64,000 nt of DNA, from NCBI RefSeq assembly GCF_013402815.2, contig NZ_CP058601.1, forward strand, positions 2,976,001-3,040,000, given 5' to 3'. Made by a program: the position numbers and the translations under genes. Source of the DNA: Natrinema halophilum (GTDB taxonomy: Archaea; Halobacteriota; Halobacteria; Halobacteriales; Natrialbaceae). The notes under the pieces were generated by a model. The model searched no databases, was not told the origin of the DNA, and worked only from the letters and a program-made list of their open reading frames with translations. Positions 18,914 to 27,995 of this stretch are shown piece after piece (the first letter of the stretch is position 1; each line of letters opens with the position of its first letter).

Positions 18914-20081
18914 ATGACCGCGCAAGCCGGGCGACGTCCTCTTCGAGCCGGCTCGCGTACTCCAGTCGCAGGTCGCGGGCGTCGGCCCGCGTCACGAATT
19001 GGCGTCCATCGATCTGGGTCGCGATCGGGTGAAAATCGTCGACCGAAAACCCCATCCGTTCGAGATAGTTCGCCACGGCTGCCGACCCGAGCCCGTCGCA
19101 GATCGCCGATTCGGTGAGGTCTTGGACGACATCGAACGTGGGGAGGGCGATCATGTCGTCCGTGACGCGGCCGAGGACGGCGGCGGGATCGTCGACGTCG
19201 CGCGTGATTCTGTTCCGTCCGACGGGACCGCCGGGGGATCCGCGGCTGTGGTCCCGGGGTCCGCTAGCGCCCGAGTTGTCGATCCAAACCGTGGTGCGAG
19301 GGACCCGTTCTATCACCGTCTCGAGTTCGCGAACCAGCCGGAGGATCTGGCTCGGTAGCGCGGTGTCGGGCGACCGCCACTCGATGGCCGGCGTCGAATC
19401 CCGCAGTCGAACGGATGTCCAGGTCACGTCGGTTGTCGAAAAGTGGTCTTCGACCGCCGTCGCGTCGATGCCCACGTCGACGGCCGCGGTTTCGAACTCC
19501 TCGTAGCTTCGCTCGAGCCGTCGGTACCACTCGTCGACGTCGTCGACGTAGCGCCAGCGCTGGCCGTGTTTCGGTCCCACTTCGTCGCTTCGCGTTCGGT
19601 AGCAGAAGGCTCGGGCCCCGTTAGCGACCCGTTCGCCTCGAACGTACGGCGACGAGTTGACCAGTGCGAGTGCTGGACCGAGGGCGATGAGCGTGTTGAG
19701 CTGATCGGTCACGTGTCGCTTCTCGATACGAACGTGCGTCCCGGCACAATACTTCGTGCAATCGAAATCCGTCCCGAGTACCTCCTTCCGGATGCGACAT
19801 CGCTCCCCCGGGTGTCTGTCACTCACGTCACCGTTAACCGGCGTCCCAAACGGGACGAGGTGTTTGTCCAGTTTCGTCGTTTTCGAGAGCACGTCCTCGA
19901 GATCCTCGACGAACGACGTCCGAAGTTCCGACACCGACTCGCAGGCCGGTGTCTGCAGTTGGAACAGCGGTTCCACGCACCCTTGCTCGGTTCGTGCTGA
20001 TACGTCCGCGAGCGGGCCGGCGTCGGTGAGTTCCCCGTCGCTATCGACGACCCAGTACTCGACTTCGATGCTCGTATTCAT
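18900..20081 (-). CDS. gshA: Glutamate-cysteine ligase family 2 (GCS2/GshA-type)
   Basis: A 393-aa ATP-dependent carboxylate-amine ligase. The family signatures are the N-terminal SIEVEYWVVDSDGELT (E-x-E-x-x metal site), FGTPVNGDVSDRHPGERCR, CAGTHVRIEKRH (H-x-H) and the glutamate-binding TPAIEWRSPDTAL. Haloarchaea make gamma-glutamylcysteine as their main thiol with this enzyme. The start at 20081 (MNTSIEVEYW) fits the family. The last residues (ARLARSSSSR) and the stop are encoded in the right end of MITE copy 3, so the native C-terminus was probably replaced. The catalytic core is intact, so it is likely functional. Confidence 0.85.
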   Translation of the reverse strand: MNTSIEVEYWVVDSDGELTDAGPLADVSARTEQGCVEPLFQLQTPACESVSELRTSFVEDLEDVLSKTTKLDKHLVPFGTPVNGDVSDRHPGERCRIRKEVLGTDFDCTKYCAGTHVRIEKRHVTDQLNTLIALGPALALVNSSPYVRGERVANGARAFCYRTRSDEVGPKHGQRWRYVDDVDEWYRRLERSYEEFETAAVDVGIDATAVEDHFSTTDVTWTSVRLRDSTPAIEWRSPDTALPSQILRLVRELETVIERVPRTTVWIDNSGASGPRDHSRGSPGGPVGRNRITRDVDDPAAVLGRVTDDMIALPTFDVVQDLTESAICDGLGSAAVANYLERMGFSVDDFHPIATQIDGRQFVTRADARDLRLEYASRLEEDVARLARSSSSR

Positions 20082-20517
20082 GCTCGAGATGGTGCGCGAT
20101 ACCGCGGGGTAGCTGAGCACCCGTCAGCTGCCAGCCAGTCAGCCGGTCGGATGACAGTAGTTCTCAGAAAGGCACGATTCTCCTCGAACGATCGACTCGA
20201 GTCCCCGCCACTGATGCGTTACGGTTCGACAACAGAACGAAAATGACCGCGCCCTGCAGCCGCCAGCCGTATTTTGTCGTGCGCCGCCATCTCGAGACGG
20301 CATCGCAGCCAGTGGTTCCCGCGAACCCCTTCGTTTCGTCTCCACCGTCGTGATTGTCGTCAATTACCTGCCGTCAGTCATCTGTCGTCGATCACCTGCC
20401 GTCGGTCTGTGGTGAACCGTCGCCCGGACGCTCCCGGACGTTAGCCCGACTCGAAGAGCGCTCGGCGCTGAGGCTGGCTACGCGAAGACGTTTTGTGGTA
20501 CCCGTAGAAACCCGCCC
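20082..20517. other. Intergenic region without supported gene
   Basis: 436 bp between the divergent GCS2 ligase and prpD genes. Short frames here (for example 20139-20363 minus) are arginine/serine-rich and do not look like haloarchaeal proteins. Two similar pieces near 20367 and 20387 (both holding ATC-TGCCGTC-like words) are the only repetition I see. Confidence 0.6.
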
Positions 20518-21867
20518 ATGACGACGACCCTCGAGTTTGCGAGCTTTGCGACTGAGATCGACTACGACGACCTCTCTCCGGACGTTCGTGACGCCCTCAA
20601 ACGCCGGGTACTCGATGCGGTCGGCATCGGTATCGCCGCAGCGGACGCCGGCCCGCCGAATGCGGTCGCCGACACGGTGGCCGATCTCGAGGACAACGGG
20701 CCCTGTGCGCTCTGGCGACGGGGCCGGGGTGCATCGCCCGTCCAGGCAGCGATGCATAACACGGCGCTCGTTCGGTATCTCGATTACATGGACTCGTTTC
20801 TCGCGCCGGGCGAGACGCCCCATCCGAGCGACAACGTCGGGGCCGTCGTCGCTGCTGCGGAGTACGCCGACCGATCGGGGAAAGAATTGCTCGCCGGACT
20901 CGCCGTCGCATACGAGATCCAGGCCGAACTGGCCTGGAACGCCCCCGTTCGCGACCGGGGGTTCGATCACGTCACCCATACCGTGATATCGGCCGCTGCG
21001 GGGGTTTCGAATGTCCTCGGGCTCGACGAAGCGGCGGCGCGGAACGCTATCGCCATCGCGGGTACGGCCCATAACGCGTTGCGCGTCACTCGCACCGGTG
21101 AGATCAACGAGTGGAAGGGAATCGCGTCGGCGAACGCGGCCCGCAACGCGGTTTACTCGGCGATGCTGGCGAAAAACGGGATGGCCGGGCCCCGGAACCT
21201 CTTCGAAGGACAGAAGGGATGGCAAAGCGTTATCTCCGGGCCGTTCGAGGTCGACCTCTCGCCCGGCGAGCGCGTCCACGACGTGATGACCAAGCGTTAC
21301 GTCGCCGAGACCTACGCCCAGTCCGCCGTCGAGGGAATCATCGAAGTTGCCGAACGCGAGGATCTCGCCGCGACCGACGTCGCAGGAATCAAACTCCAGA
21401 CCTTCGGCGGGGCGAAGCTCATTATCGGCGGCGGGGAGGGCAACCGCTACGAGGTTCGAAATCGGGCGGAGGCAGATCATTCCCTGCCGTACATGCTCGC
21501 CGCTGCGCTGATCGATCGCGATCTGTCGCTCGCACAGTACGAACCCGACCGCATCCGTCGCGATGACGTCCAGGAACTGCTTCGGATCGTCGACGTGAGC
21601 GAAAATCCCGATCTCACCGAGCGCTTCGAGGCGGGCGAGATGCCGGCCGTCATCGACGTGACGATGGACGACGGCACCACGTACCGCGTCGAGAAGGACG
21701 CCTTCCTCGGTCACCCGGCCGAACCGATCGGGTGGGACGCCCTCGAGGAGAAGCTCGACGCGGTCACTGGCGACTCCCTCTCCCCCGACGGTCGCGAGAC
21801 GCTCCTCGAGACGATCCGATCGCTCGAGGAACACGACGTGTCAGATCTGACGGCGCTGCTGGCCTGA
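20518..21867 (+). CDS. prpD: MmgE/PrpD family protein (2-methylcitrate dehydratase-like)
   Basis: A 449-aa PrpD-fold protein. Family features are HNTALVRYLDYMDSFLAPGETPHPSDNVGAVVAAAEYA (the D-x-x-D and HPSDN active-site region), VTHTVISAAAGVSNVLGL, KGIASANAARNAVYSAMLAKNGMAGP, and GNRYEVRNRAEADHSLPYMLAAALID with the conserved HSLPY. PrpD dehydrates 2-methylcitrate in propionate degradation, but the family also includes immune-responsive aconitate decarboxylases. No prpB or prpC is adjacent, so the exact substrate is open. Confidence 0.9.
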   Translation: MTTTLEFASFATEIDYDDLSPDVRDALKRRVLDAVGIGIAAADAGPPNAVADTVADLEDNGPCALWRRGRGASPVQAAMHNTALVRYLDYMDSFLAPGETPHPSDNVGAVVAAAEYADRSGKELLAGLAVAYEIQAELAWNAPVRDRGFDHVTHTVISAAAGVSNVLGLDEAAARNAIAIAGTAHNALRVTRTGEINEWKGIASANAARNAVYSAMLAKNGMAGPRNLFEGQKGWQSVISGPFEVDLSPGERVHDVMTKRYVAETYAQSAVEGIIEVAEREDLAATDVAGIKLQTFGGAKLIIGGGEGNRYEVRNRAEADHSLPYMLAAALIDRDLSLAQYEPDRIRRDDVQELLRIVDVSENPDLTERFEAGEMPAVIDVTMDDGTTYRVEKDAFLGHPAEPIGWDALEEKLDAVTGDSLSPDGRETLLETIRSLEEHDVSDLTALLA

Positions 21868-22141
21868 CCGTCAGGACTTCGATACCGATGATCTGGGCGA
21901 AGTCGCGGATCACTTCATCTGCTCGGCGTCGGGGCTTCCGCCGGAGAACTTCACCGACCTGAAACTCCCCGTGGTCGATCCCGACAGAAATCTCAACAAA
22001 CACGCCCTGCAAACGGCGAAAAGCGCCGGCCACGGCATCGGCGCGATCGACGATCTCGACGATGACGAGCGAAACCAGGTCGAGGAGATGATCGACGACC
22101 TCGCGAACGAGAACTTCGACGACGCCGATTTCGGCGACTAG
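21851..22141 (+). pseudogene. Remnant resembling a viral head-protein C-terminal module
   Basis: A frame open after a stop at 21848-21850, with no good start codon at its 5' end. It encodes ~96 residues that read as real protein: DLGEVADHFICSASGLPPENF, KLPVVDPDRNLNKHALQTAKS, GIGAIDDLDDDERNQVEEMIDDLANENF. The 'L P ... N ... N . . A L . . A ... I ... R . . . . . L A' pattern recalls the C-terminal module of phage-type prohead/portal-associated proteins. Its 5' end overlaps the prpD stop, so only a 3' part seems left. Viral origin is inference. Confidence 0.45.
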
Positions 22142-22152
22142 ACGGGCTCTGA

Positions 22153-22311
22153 TCACTCGCCGCGACGCCAGCTGCCGGTACCGCGTGCTGGTAGGTCGAC
22201 GACCGATACCATCCGAACGAGGACGAGCAAGCCGAGCAACAGGAGCCCACGAACCCAGTTTCCACGGTCGAACTCGCGCTGCGCTGCGGACACTGTCGAC
22301 CGGACGGTCAT
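22153..22311 (-). CDS. Small single-helix membrane protein (uncertain)
   Basis: A 52-aa frame, start ATG 22311 (MTVRSTVSAAQREFDRGNWV), with one hydrophobic helix (RGLLLLGLLVLVRMVSVVDL) and a short polar tail. Size and topology fit haloarchaeal mini-membrane proteins, but nothing else supports it. Confidence 0.35.
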   Translation of the reverse strand: MTVRSTVSAAQREFDRGNWVRGLLLLGLLVLVRMVSVVDLPARGTGSWRRGE

Positions 22312-22439
22312 CGAACGCGTCGGTTCAGTCCCGAGGAGGGCTGTGACTGGCACGGTCGTTCTAGACGCGGCGAGGCAATAACGGCGTCCCCGGACTGCGT
22401 CAGTCGGGGCCATTCGGACGAACCGGCCGACCACTCCGG

Positions 22440-23372
22440 TCACTCCGGGTCGAAGCCGCCCACGAGGTACTCGAGTCCGAACAGCGCAACCGCACCGACT
22501 GCCGCCCATGCGATCGTCAGCGTGATCGTTTCAGTCGTCCAGGCGTGCGTTTCGGAGATGTTGGTCAGCGGTGCGGGGATCGAGCCGGCGATAAGACTCA
22601 CGAGGAAGACGAGCGTCACCTCGCGACGGCGGGTCAGCGCCGCGCGCACGACGCGGGCGATGCTGAAGAGTCCAACGGTACCGCCGGCGAGGAACAGCAC
22701 GACGGTCGATCCAGGGTCAGTGACGGCCGCGAGCGACCCGCCGCTGAGCAGATCGCCCAGTGCGCTAACGAACGCGCTTAGCTCGTTAGAGAGGAAGATG
22801 TACTGGCCGAGCAGGATCAGGATCAGCGAGCCCGAAATCCCCGGCAGGATCATCGCGCTGACCGCGATCGCACCCGCGATGACGATGACGATCGGACCGC
22901 TTCCGGGCAGTTCGAGGATACCGGCGGCGACCAGCAGCGCGATCGTCGCGCCCGCGATAGCGGCGCTGACGTGGGCTCCGGAGGTGATCGGAAGGCTCCG
23001 TCCGAGCGTGATCGCCGAGGCGGCGATCAACCCGGTAAAGAAGCCAAAGAGCGCGACAGGATGGGTCGCCTCGAGCGTCGTGACGACGTCGGCGATGAGC
23101 ACGACCGCGGTGGCCATCCCGACGCCGAGGGGGACCAGAAACTGCAGGTCCATCTCGAGCAGGGCCTCCCGCGCTCGCGCCCGGCGGTCGGGGTCGTAGC
23201 CTCGAAAAACGGTCACGGCTCGATGGGGTGTGAGCGCTGTGACGGCGGCGATCAACCGCCCGTAGAAGCCGAGCAAGAGCGCGACGGTCCCTCCAGAGAC
23301 ACCGGGGAGGGCGTCCGCCGTGCCCATGCAGAGCCCGTACGCGTAGGCCCGGAGCAACTCGAGCCGATCCAT
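22440..23372 (-). CDS. DUF368 membrane protein (PopT-type polyprenyl-phosphate transporter)
   Basis: A ~310-aa protein with about eight to ten helices. The family signature is at the start (LCMGTADALPGVSGGTVALLLGFYGRL) and a second related hairpin lies mid-protein (SAMILPGISGSLILILLGQY). In bacteria DUF368 (PopT) returns undecaprenyl phosphate across the membrane. In an archaeon the matching cargo would be dolichyl phosphate for N-glycosylation and S-layer building, which is inference. The start at 23372 puts the signature at the usual distance; 23399 is an alternative. No operon partner is evident. Confidence 0.85.
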   Translation of the reverse strand: MDRLELLRAYAYGLCMGTADALPGVSGGTVALLLGFYGRLIAAVTALTPHRAVTVFRGYDPDRRARAREALLEMDLQFLVPLGVGMATAVVLIADVVTTLEATHPVALFGFFTGLIAASAITLGRSLPITSGAHVSAAIAGATIALLVAAGILELPGSGPIVIVIAGAIAVSAMILPGISGSLILILLGQYIFLSNELSAFVSALGDLLSGGSLAAVTDPGSTVVLFLAGGTVGLFSIARVVRAALTRRREVTLVFLVSLIAGSIPAPLTNISETHAWTTETITLTIAWAAVGAVALFGLEYLVGGFDPE

Positions 23373-23536
23373 GACCACGTCTGGTCGCTCATACTCCATG
23401 TATCCATCCCCGAGTTACACGGCGCGGATTCCTGGCCGACAGCGTTCGATGCCACCGCCTCGAGCCCGACGGAACTGGCCGCCGTTTCGACTGCATGTTC
23501 GTTTGAGTAACGCGTGCCCGTATAAAAGTGCAACAA

Positions 23537-23593
23537 CGGCGTCAGTGCGTGCTATTTAGTGTGCAATACCGGCGTCAGTGCGTGCTATTTAGT
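23537..23593. repeat. Direct repeat of 24 bp, period 33
   Basis: CGGCGTCAGTGCGTGCTATT plus TAGT occurs at 23537-23560 and again at 23570-23593, 33 bp apart. A related AGTGCGTCCTATTTGGT lies at ~41181-41197. The pair sits between the SagB-like gene's terminator hairpin and the DUF368 promoter region. Confidence 0.7.
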
Positions 23594-23615
23594 AGGACGT
23601 CCCTCCGGCGTCCTA
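23593..23615 (-). terminator. Hairpin directly after the SagB-like gene
   Basis: TAGGACG (23593-23599) pairs with CGTCCTA (23609-23615). On the minus strand the hairpin begins right after the stop codon at 23616, and A/T-rich sequence follows. It could terminate transcription or stabilise the 3' end. Confidence 0.4.
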
Positions 23616-25232
23616 TCAGTTCGGTCGCCCCATCGTGTACAGGAACGTCGGCGTCTGTCCCGCGGCCCGCGGCGCGAAAAACGACGTGACCTCGTCGTCG
23701 TAGAACGTCAGCCCGGTCCCGCCCAGATCGCGGTGGGCGTAGGTTCCCAGGTAGAGTCGACCGGCCGAAAGCGCCGCCTCGAGCTGTGCAACTCGATACC
23801 CGCGGTCGCCCAGTGCGTCGACGATCTCGGCCACGTCGGTCAGGAAGTAGAGGCAGACCGCCGCGTCGGCGCCCAGCCGCTGATCTAACGCGAGGTGGCC
23901 CGCCTCGGCGCGGAACTCGCCGGTCCGAAGCCGCTCGAGCTCGCCCGCGTCCGGGTGGTAGTGGTAGACTCCGGACTCGAGTCCCACGACGCCGTTGACG
24001 ATCAGGTACGGATCGACGAACGACAGTGCCGGCTCGTCCGCGGGCTCGTCGTGGTTGCCGCGGAGTCGAACGTCCATCGGCGCGCCGCGGGCGGCCCGGT
24101 CGAGGACGGTCGAGAGCTTTCGGAAGCTAATCGGCTCGCGTTCGTACTCGCGACAGGAGCCGCGACGCCGGATCGTCTCGTGGAGCGGCCGGCGCGATGC
24201 CGTCTCGGGGTCGACCGGCTCGAGCGAGACTCGCTCCCCGTCGCCGGGGTCGCGGGTGCCGATCCGTTCCGTCGGGTACCTGCTTCGCCAGGCCTCCGCC
24301 TCGGAGCCGCTCTCTACAGTACCGGCTGCCCACGCCTCGCCGATCAGCGGGAACTCCTTCTCGTGGGGCGAGAGCGCCGCGGTGTCGGGATCGATCGGGT
24401 CGACGCCGGCAGGTGTGATTTCGGGGGCTGCGTCGCCCGCGCCGATCGGGACGATTTCGAGGGGTGCTTCGCGCGCGGGTTCGACGCCGAGTAGCTCGGC
24501 GACGGGCCGGTCCGCGAACCCGGTGACGACCTCGGCGCGGTAGTCGAGTGCGTGTGCGACCGCCAGCAGATTCGCGAGCATCGTCCCGGAGTCCCAGAAG
24601 GCGTGGCGGAACGTTCGATCGCCGTACTTCCAGGCGTTGCGCCACCAGGTCGAGGTCGCGACGACCGACAGCGGCGCGTCGGCGACGCCCGCGTGCCCGC
24701 TGGCGTTTGCGAGCACGCCGCGGTAATCCCCCTCCCTGAGGACGGAAAGCGACAGCGTCTGCGGATCGAAGTGGTAGACGCCAGCTTCGAGGGTGCCAAT
24801 CGATGGCTCGACGCCGCCGTCGGCCGCGTTCGCCCCCGCGAGGTCGCCGCAGACGACGTACAGATCGACGTGATAGAGTGCACCGGTGGTTGCGGCTGCG
24901 CGAAACAGCAGGCGCCGACCGCGGCGGTTGAGCGCCGTCGTGATCCCCGCCGAATAGTAACACAGGTTCGTAAGGGCCTCGAGGTCCGGTCGGCGGGCTC
25001 GAGCGAGGCCGTCATCGATTTCGGCTCGCCCGTCCGCCGTCGGTTCCGTGATCGCAGCCAGCGCCGGCTGCTGGGGCGGGCGAATTCGGTCGACCAGCGG
25101 CCTCGACGGCCGATCGATATACTGCTTGTATGGCGTCGGCTTGTTATCGAAGTCGAGGCCACGCCCCGCTTCGCGGACGCTTCTGGGCGAGTGTTTCGTC
25201 CGCTCGTGATACTCCGGTGCTCCGGTTGCCAT
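23616..25232 (-). CDS. Tandem SagB-type nitroreductase-fold oxidoreductase
   Basis: A 538-aa protein with two SagB/ThcOx-like FMN oxidoreductase domains. Domain 1 (~60-270) has LTNLCYYSAGIT, RAAATTGALYHVDLYVV, GVYHFDPQTLSL and FWDSGTMLANLLAVAHALDYRAEVVTGF. Domain 2 (~320-535) has LHETIRRRGSCREYEREPISFRKLSTVL, GVYHYHPDAGELE and YRVAQLEAALSAGRLYL. SagB proteins oxidise azolines in azole-peptide synthesis, but stand-alone double forms are common and their substrate is unknown. No YcaO/cyclodehydratase or precursor peptide is nearby, so a RiPP role is not supported. Start ATG 25232; the longer frame to 25484 overlaps the mutS-like gene. Confidence 0.85.
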   Translation of the reverse strand: MATGAPEYHERTKHSPRSVREAGRGLDFDNKPTPYKQYIDRPSRPLVDRIRPPQQPALAAITEPTADGRAEIDDGLARARRPDLEALTNLCYYSAGITTALNRRGRRLLFRAAATTGALYHVDLYVVCGDLAGANAADGGVEPSIGTLEAGVYHFDPQTLSLSVLREGDYRGVLANASGHAGVADAPLSVVATSTWWRNAWKYGDRTFRHAFWDSGTMLANLLAVAHALDYRAEVVTGFADRPVAELLGVEPAREAPLEIVPIGAGDAAPEITPAGVDPIDPDTAALSPHEKEFPLIGEAWAAGTVESGSEAEAWRSRYPTERIGTRDPGDGERVSLEPVDPETASRRPLHETIRRRGSCREYEREPISFRKLSTVLDRAARGAPMDVRLRGNHDEPADEPALSFVDPYLIVNGVVGLESGVYHYHPDAGELERLRTGEFRAEAGHLALDQRLGADAAVCLYFLTDVAEIVDALGDRGYRVAQLEAALSAGRLYLGTYAHRDLGGTGLTFYDDEVTSFFAPRAAGQTPTFLYTMGRPN

Positions 25233-25310
25233 GCACCGAGATACCACGCCCGGCCCGAAAAACCGGGCGGGAACTTTTTCTCGCTCCGGTTTGTTACGCC
25301 GCTCGAGAAC

Positions 25311-27467
25311 ATGGACCTCGAGTCGATTCCGGGCGTCGGCGAGAAGACCGTCCGAGCGCTGTCGGAGCTCGACGATCCCGAACGCGCGCTTCGGGCGGGC
25401 GACGTGGCGGCGATCGCGACCGCGCCGGGGATCACCCAGGGCCGAGCCGCCCGCATCGCGCGCGGCGCGATCCGACTCGAACACGACGATCCCGGCGACT
25501 TCCTCGCGACCGACCGCGCCCGTGAAGTATACCGTCAGGTCCTCTCTTTGCTCAAGGAGCGCACCGTCACCGAGTACGCCGCCGAGCGACTCGAGACGGT
25601 TTATCCGAGTTCGCAGCGCTCGCGCATCGTGGAGGTGCAGGAATTCGCGTCCGAAGCACTCGAACGCGAGCCCGACCCGGCGATCCTCGAGGCGCTCGAG
25701 GGGGTCGAGCCCCTCCGGGAATCCGGTGACGTACGGGTTCGCGAGCGCTGTCTGGCGACGACTGACGCCGAGCGCTACAGCGAAGCGCGCCAGGCGGTGC
25801 CGGAACTCTCCGTCGAGGTCGTCGAGGACGCACAGGGGTTGGCCGAACTCGCGCGGGGCTACGCGACCGTGATCGCCTTAGACGAGTCCTTCGCCGGCGT
25901 CACGCTCGAGGGCGACGTCCAGGTCCGTCCCGACGCCCTCGAGAACCCGGCGGAAGTCGTCCCCGAGCGCCCCCTCTCCTTTTTCGCGCAGAATCGCGAT
26001 CGGCTTCAGGCGGCCGTCGAGGTGCATCGGGCTGCAGGACTCGAGCCGTCGTGTGACCTCGAGGCGCTCGAGGACGGTCTATCGCGGCTCGCCGAGGACG
26101 GGACGGTCGCGGGCGACGAGGAACTCGATCGGCTGACGACGGCGGTCGACGACCTCGACGCGGCGGCGAGCGCGGCCGAAAGCGTCGCGAACGATCGGTT
26201 ACGGGAGGCGATTCGCGAACAAGATGTGACGATCGAGGGCTCGGATCTGCTCTCGCTGGTCGAACGCGGAGCCGGCGTCGACTCGCTACTCTCGCGAGAG
26301 CTCGCGGACGATTACGCGGCGGCCGTCGAGGCGGCTCGCGACCACCTGGTTGATGCGCTCGACCTCGATCAGGGCGAGGCGGAGATCGCTCGTCGCGCGT
26401 TCAGCGACGAGCCGACGTTCCCGGTCGAGCGCGACGAGGACGCCGTCGGCCGACTGCGCGAGGAGCTAACGGCGGTCAGGGAACGCCGCGCCGGCCGTCT
26501 GAAGCGCGAACTCGCGGCCGATCTCGCCGATCAGCGCAAGGGGGCTCGCGACCTCGTCCGCGACGCGCTCGAACTGGACGTCGAACTCGCGATCTCCCGG
26601 TTCGCCCGGGAGTACGACTGTACGATGCCGGAGTTCGTCGACAGCGAAGCGCGCGAGCAGACTGCGGAGTCATCCAAGACAGCTTCGCCGTCTCGCGGTA
26701 GTTCGGAAGCCGCTTCGCGGCTTCCGTCATCACGAGACGACGGTGAAACCGCGAACATGAGCGACGACGCCGTCGGGTTCGCGATCGAGGGCGGTCGCTC
26801 TCCACTGCTCGATGAGCCACTCGAGGCGATCGAGCCCGTCGACTACGGCGTGGCGGGGGTCACCCTCCTCTCGGGAGTCAACAGCGGCGGAAAGACCTCC
26901 ACGCTGGATCTGGTCGCGAGCGTCGTCGTGTTGGCCCATATGGGTTTGCCGGTTCCCGCCGAGCGCGTGCGCTTGCGGCGGTTCGACGACCTCCACTATC
27001 ACGCGAAGTCCCAGGGGACGCTCGACGCGGGGGCGTTCGAGTCGACCGTCCGGGAGTTCGCCGATCTCGCGGAAGGCGGTGAGGGTTCGCTGGTGATCGT
27101 CGACGAACTCGAGAGCATCACCGAGCCGGGGGCGTCGGCCAAGATCATCGCTGGCATCCTCGAGGCTCTGTCCGAAAACGGCGCGACGGCGGTGTTCGTC
27201 TCCCACATGGCCGACGAGATCCGTGAGATGGCCGACTTCGAGGTCACCGTCGACGGGATCGAAGCCGTCGGGCTGGTCGACGGCGAACTCGAGGTGAATC
27301 GCTCGCCGGTCAAGGATCACCTGGCGCGGTCGACGCCGGAGCTGATCGTCGAGAAGCTGGCCACCGAATCGCGCGAGACGGCAGACACGAACGGCGGGAC
27401 CGCGACGGCGACCGACGGCGCGACCGACCCGCTCTTCTACGATCGGCTGCTCGAGAAGTTCGAGTAG
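25311..27467 (+). CDS. MutS-like ATPase with helix-hairpin-helix N-terminus
   Basis: A 718-aa MutS-superfamily protein of the archaeal type lacking the mismatch-recognition domain. An N-terminal HhH (LESIPGVGEKTVRALSEL, ~3-55) precedes a helical lever/clamp region. The C-terminal ABC-type ATPase (~500-690) has GVNSGGKTSTLDLVASVVVLAHMG (Walker A), LVIVDELESITEPGASAKII (Walker B) and VFVSHM. It probably acts on branched DNA rather than mismatches. Between clamp and ATPase, residues ~450-485 are a Ser-rich low-complexity stretch encoded by a palindromic DNA insert. The start at 25311 (MDLESIPGVG) is 78 bp from the divergent SagB-like start. Confidence 0.88.
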   Translation: MDLESIPGVGEKTVRALSELDDPERALRAGDVAAIATAPGITQGRAARIARGAIRLEHDDPGDFLATDRAREVYRQVLSLLKERTVTEYAAERLETVYPSSQRSRIVEVQEFASEALEREPDPAILEALEGVEPLRESGDVRVRERCLATTDAERYSEARQAVPELSVEVVEDAQGLAELARGYATVIALDESFAGVTLEGDVQVRPDALENPAEVVPERPLSFFAQNRDRLQAAVEVHRAAGLEPSCDLEALEDGLSRLAEDGTVAGDEELDRLTTAVDDLDAAASAAESVANDRLREAIREQDVTIEGSDLLSLVERGAGVDSLLSRELADDYAAAVEAARDHLVDALDLDQGEAEIARRAFSDEPTFPVERDEDAVGRLREELTAVRERRAGRLKRELAADLADQRKGARDLVRDALELDVELAISRFAREYDCTMPEFVDSEAREQTAESSKTASPSRGSSEAASRLPSSRDDGETANMSDDAVGFAIEGGRSPLLDEPLEAIEPVDYGVAGVTLLSGVNSGGKTSTLDLVASVVVLAHMGLPVPAERVRLRRFDDLHYHAKSQGTLDAGAFESTVREFADLAEGGEGSLVIVDELESITEPGASAKIIAGILEALSENGATAVFVSHMADEIREMADFEVTVDGIEAVGLVDGELEVNRSPVKDHLARSTPELIVEKLATESRETADTNGGTATATDGATDPLFYDRLLEKFE
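26684..26747. repeat. Palindromic element inserted in frame in the MutS-like gene
   Basis: Nested inverted repeats: an outer arm TTCGCCGTCTCG (26684-26695) with CGAGACGACGGTGAA (26733-26747), and an inner arm CGGAAGC...GCTTCCG (26704-26726). It encodes only low-complexity residues (PSRGSSEAASRLPSSRD), keeping the frame. Confidence 0.65.
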
Positions 27468-27592
27468 CGCTCGCGGCTCGCGTCGGGATCGCGTCGCTTT
27501 TCGTCTTCTCTCGCGCGCCCGGCGGTTCGGTCACGCACGTATCCCCGGTCGGATGCCATACCGGCGATTCGGTCGCACGCAGTGGGGACACG

Positions 27593-27853
27593 TCACTCCG
27601 GTCGTGACCCCTCTAGCGGGTGCGAACTGGATTCGATCACGTCGAGCGCCCGCTCGAAGGCGGAGTCGACGTCGGCGAACTCGCCTTCGTGCGTCCACTC
27701 GCCGTCGGGAGTGGCGGTGTAAACGTCGAACCCGCCACCGCGGTACTCGTGGGTCTCGACGTACAGTTCCTCGTCGACCGCGCCGTCGTCGACGAGGAGC
27801 CAGACGCCGAGTTCCTTCCCGCCCTCGAGGTCGCGTCGCCGGTTCCAGTGCAT
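27593..27853 (-). CDS. Small haloarchaeal hypothetical protein
   Basis: An 86-aa acidic protein (MHWNRRRDLEGGKELGVWLLVDDG). A beta-rich core (ELYVETHEYRGGGFDVYTATPDGEWTHEGEF) is followed by one helix (DVDSAFERALDVIES). The layout suggests a small cytoplasmic beta-sheet protein; family not identified. The start at 27853 is preferred over 27868. It lies downstream of the methyltransferase gene in the same orientation (~140 bp gap) and might share its transcript. Confidence 0.6.
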   Translation of the reverse strand: MHWNRRRDLEGGKELGVWLLVDDGAVDEELYVETHEYRGGGFDVYTATPDGEWTHEGEFADVDSAFERALDVIESSSHPLEGSRPE

Positions 27854-27995
27854 GGCTCGTGCTCCCATTCGGAGAGACGTATAGCTAGCCGGGGGTCCTC
27901 CCGGTTCCAGGTCCGCGACGGCCGGTTCGGGCCAGCGGCGATTCGTTCGCCGACCGCGCCGACGGCCCTCGAGCCGCCGCCTGTCTGGTTCGTGC

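Noticed and set aside
23616-25232. SagB-like gene as part of an azole-peptide (RiPP) cluster
   Set aside because: No YcaO cyclodehydratase, precursor peptide or dedicated exporter lies nearby; neighbours are DUF368 and a MutS-like gene.
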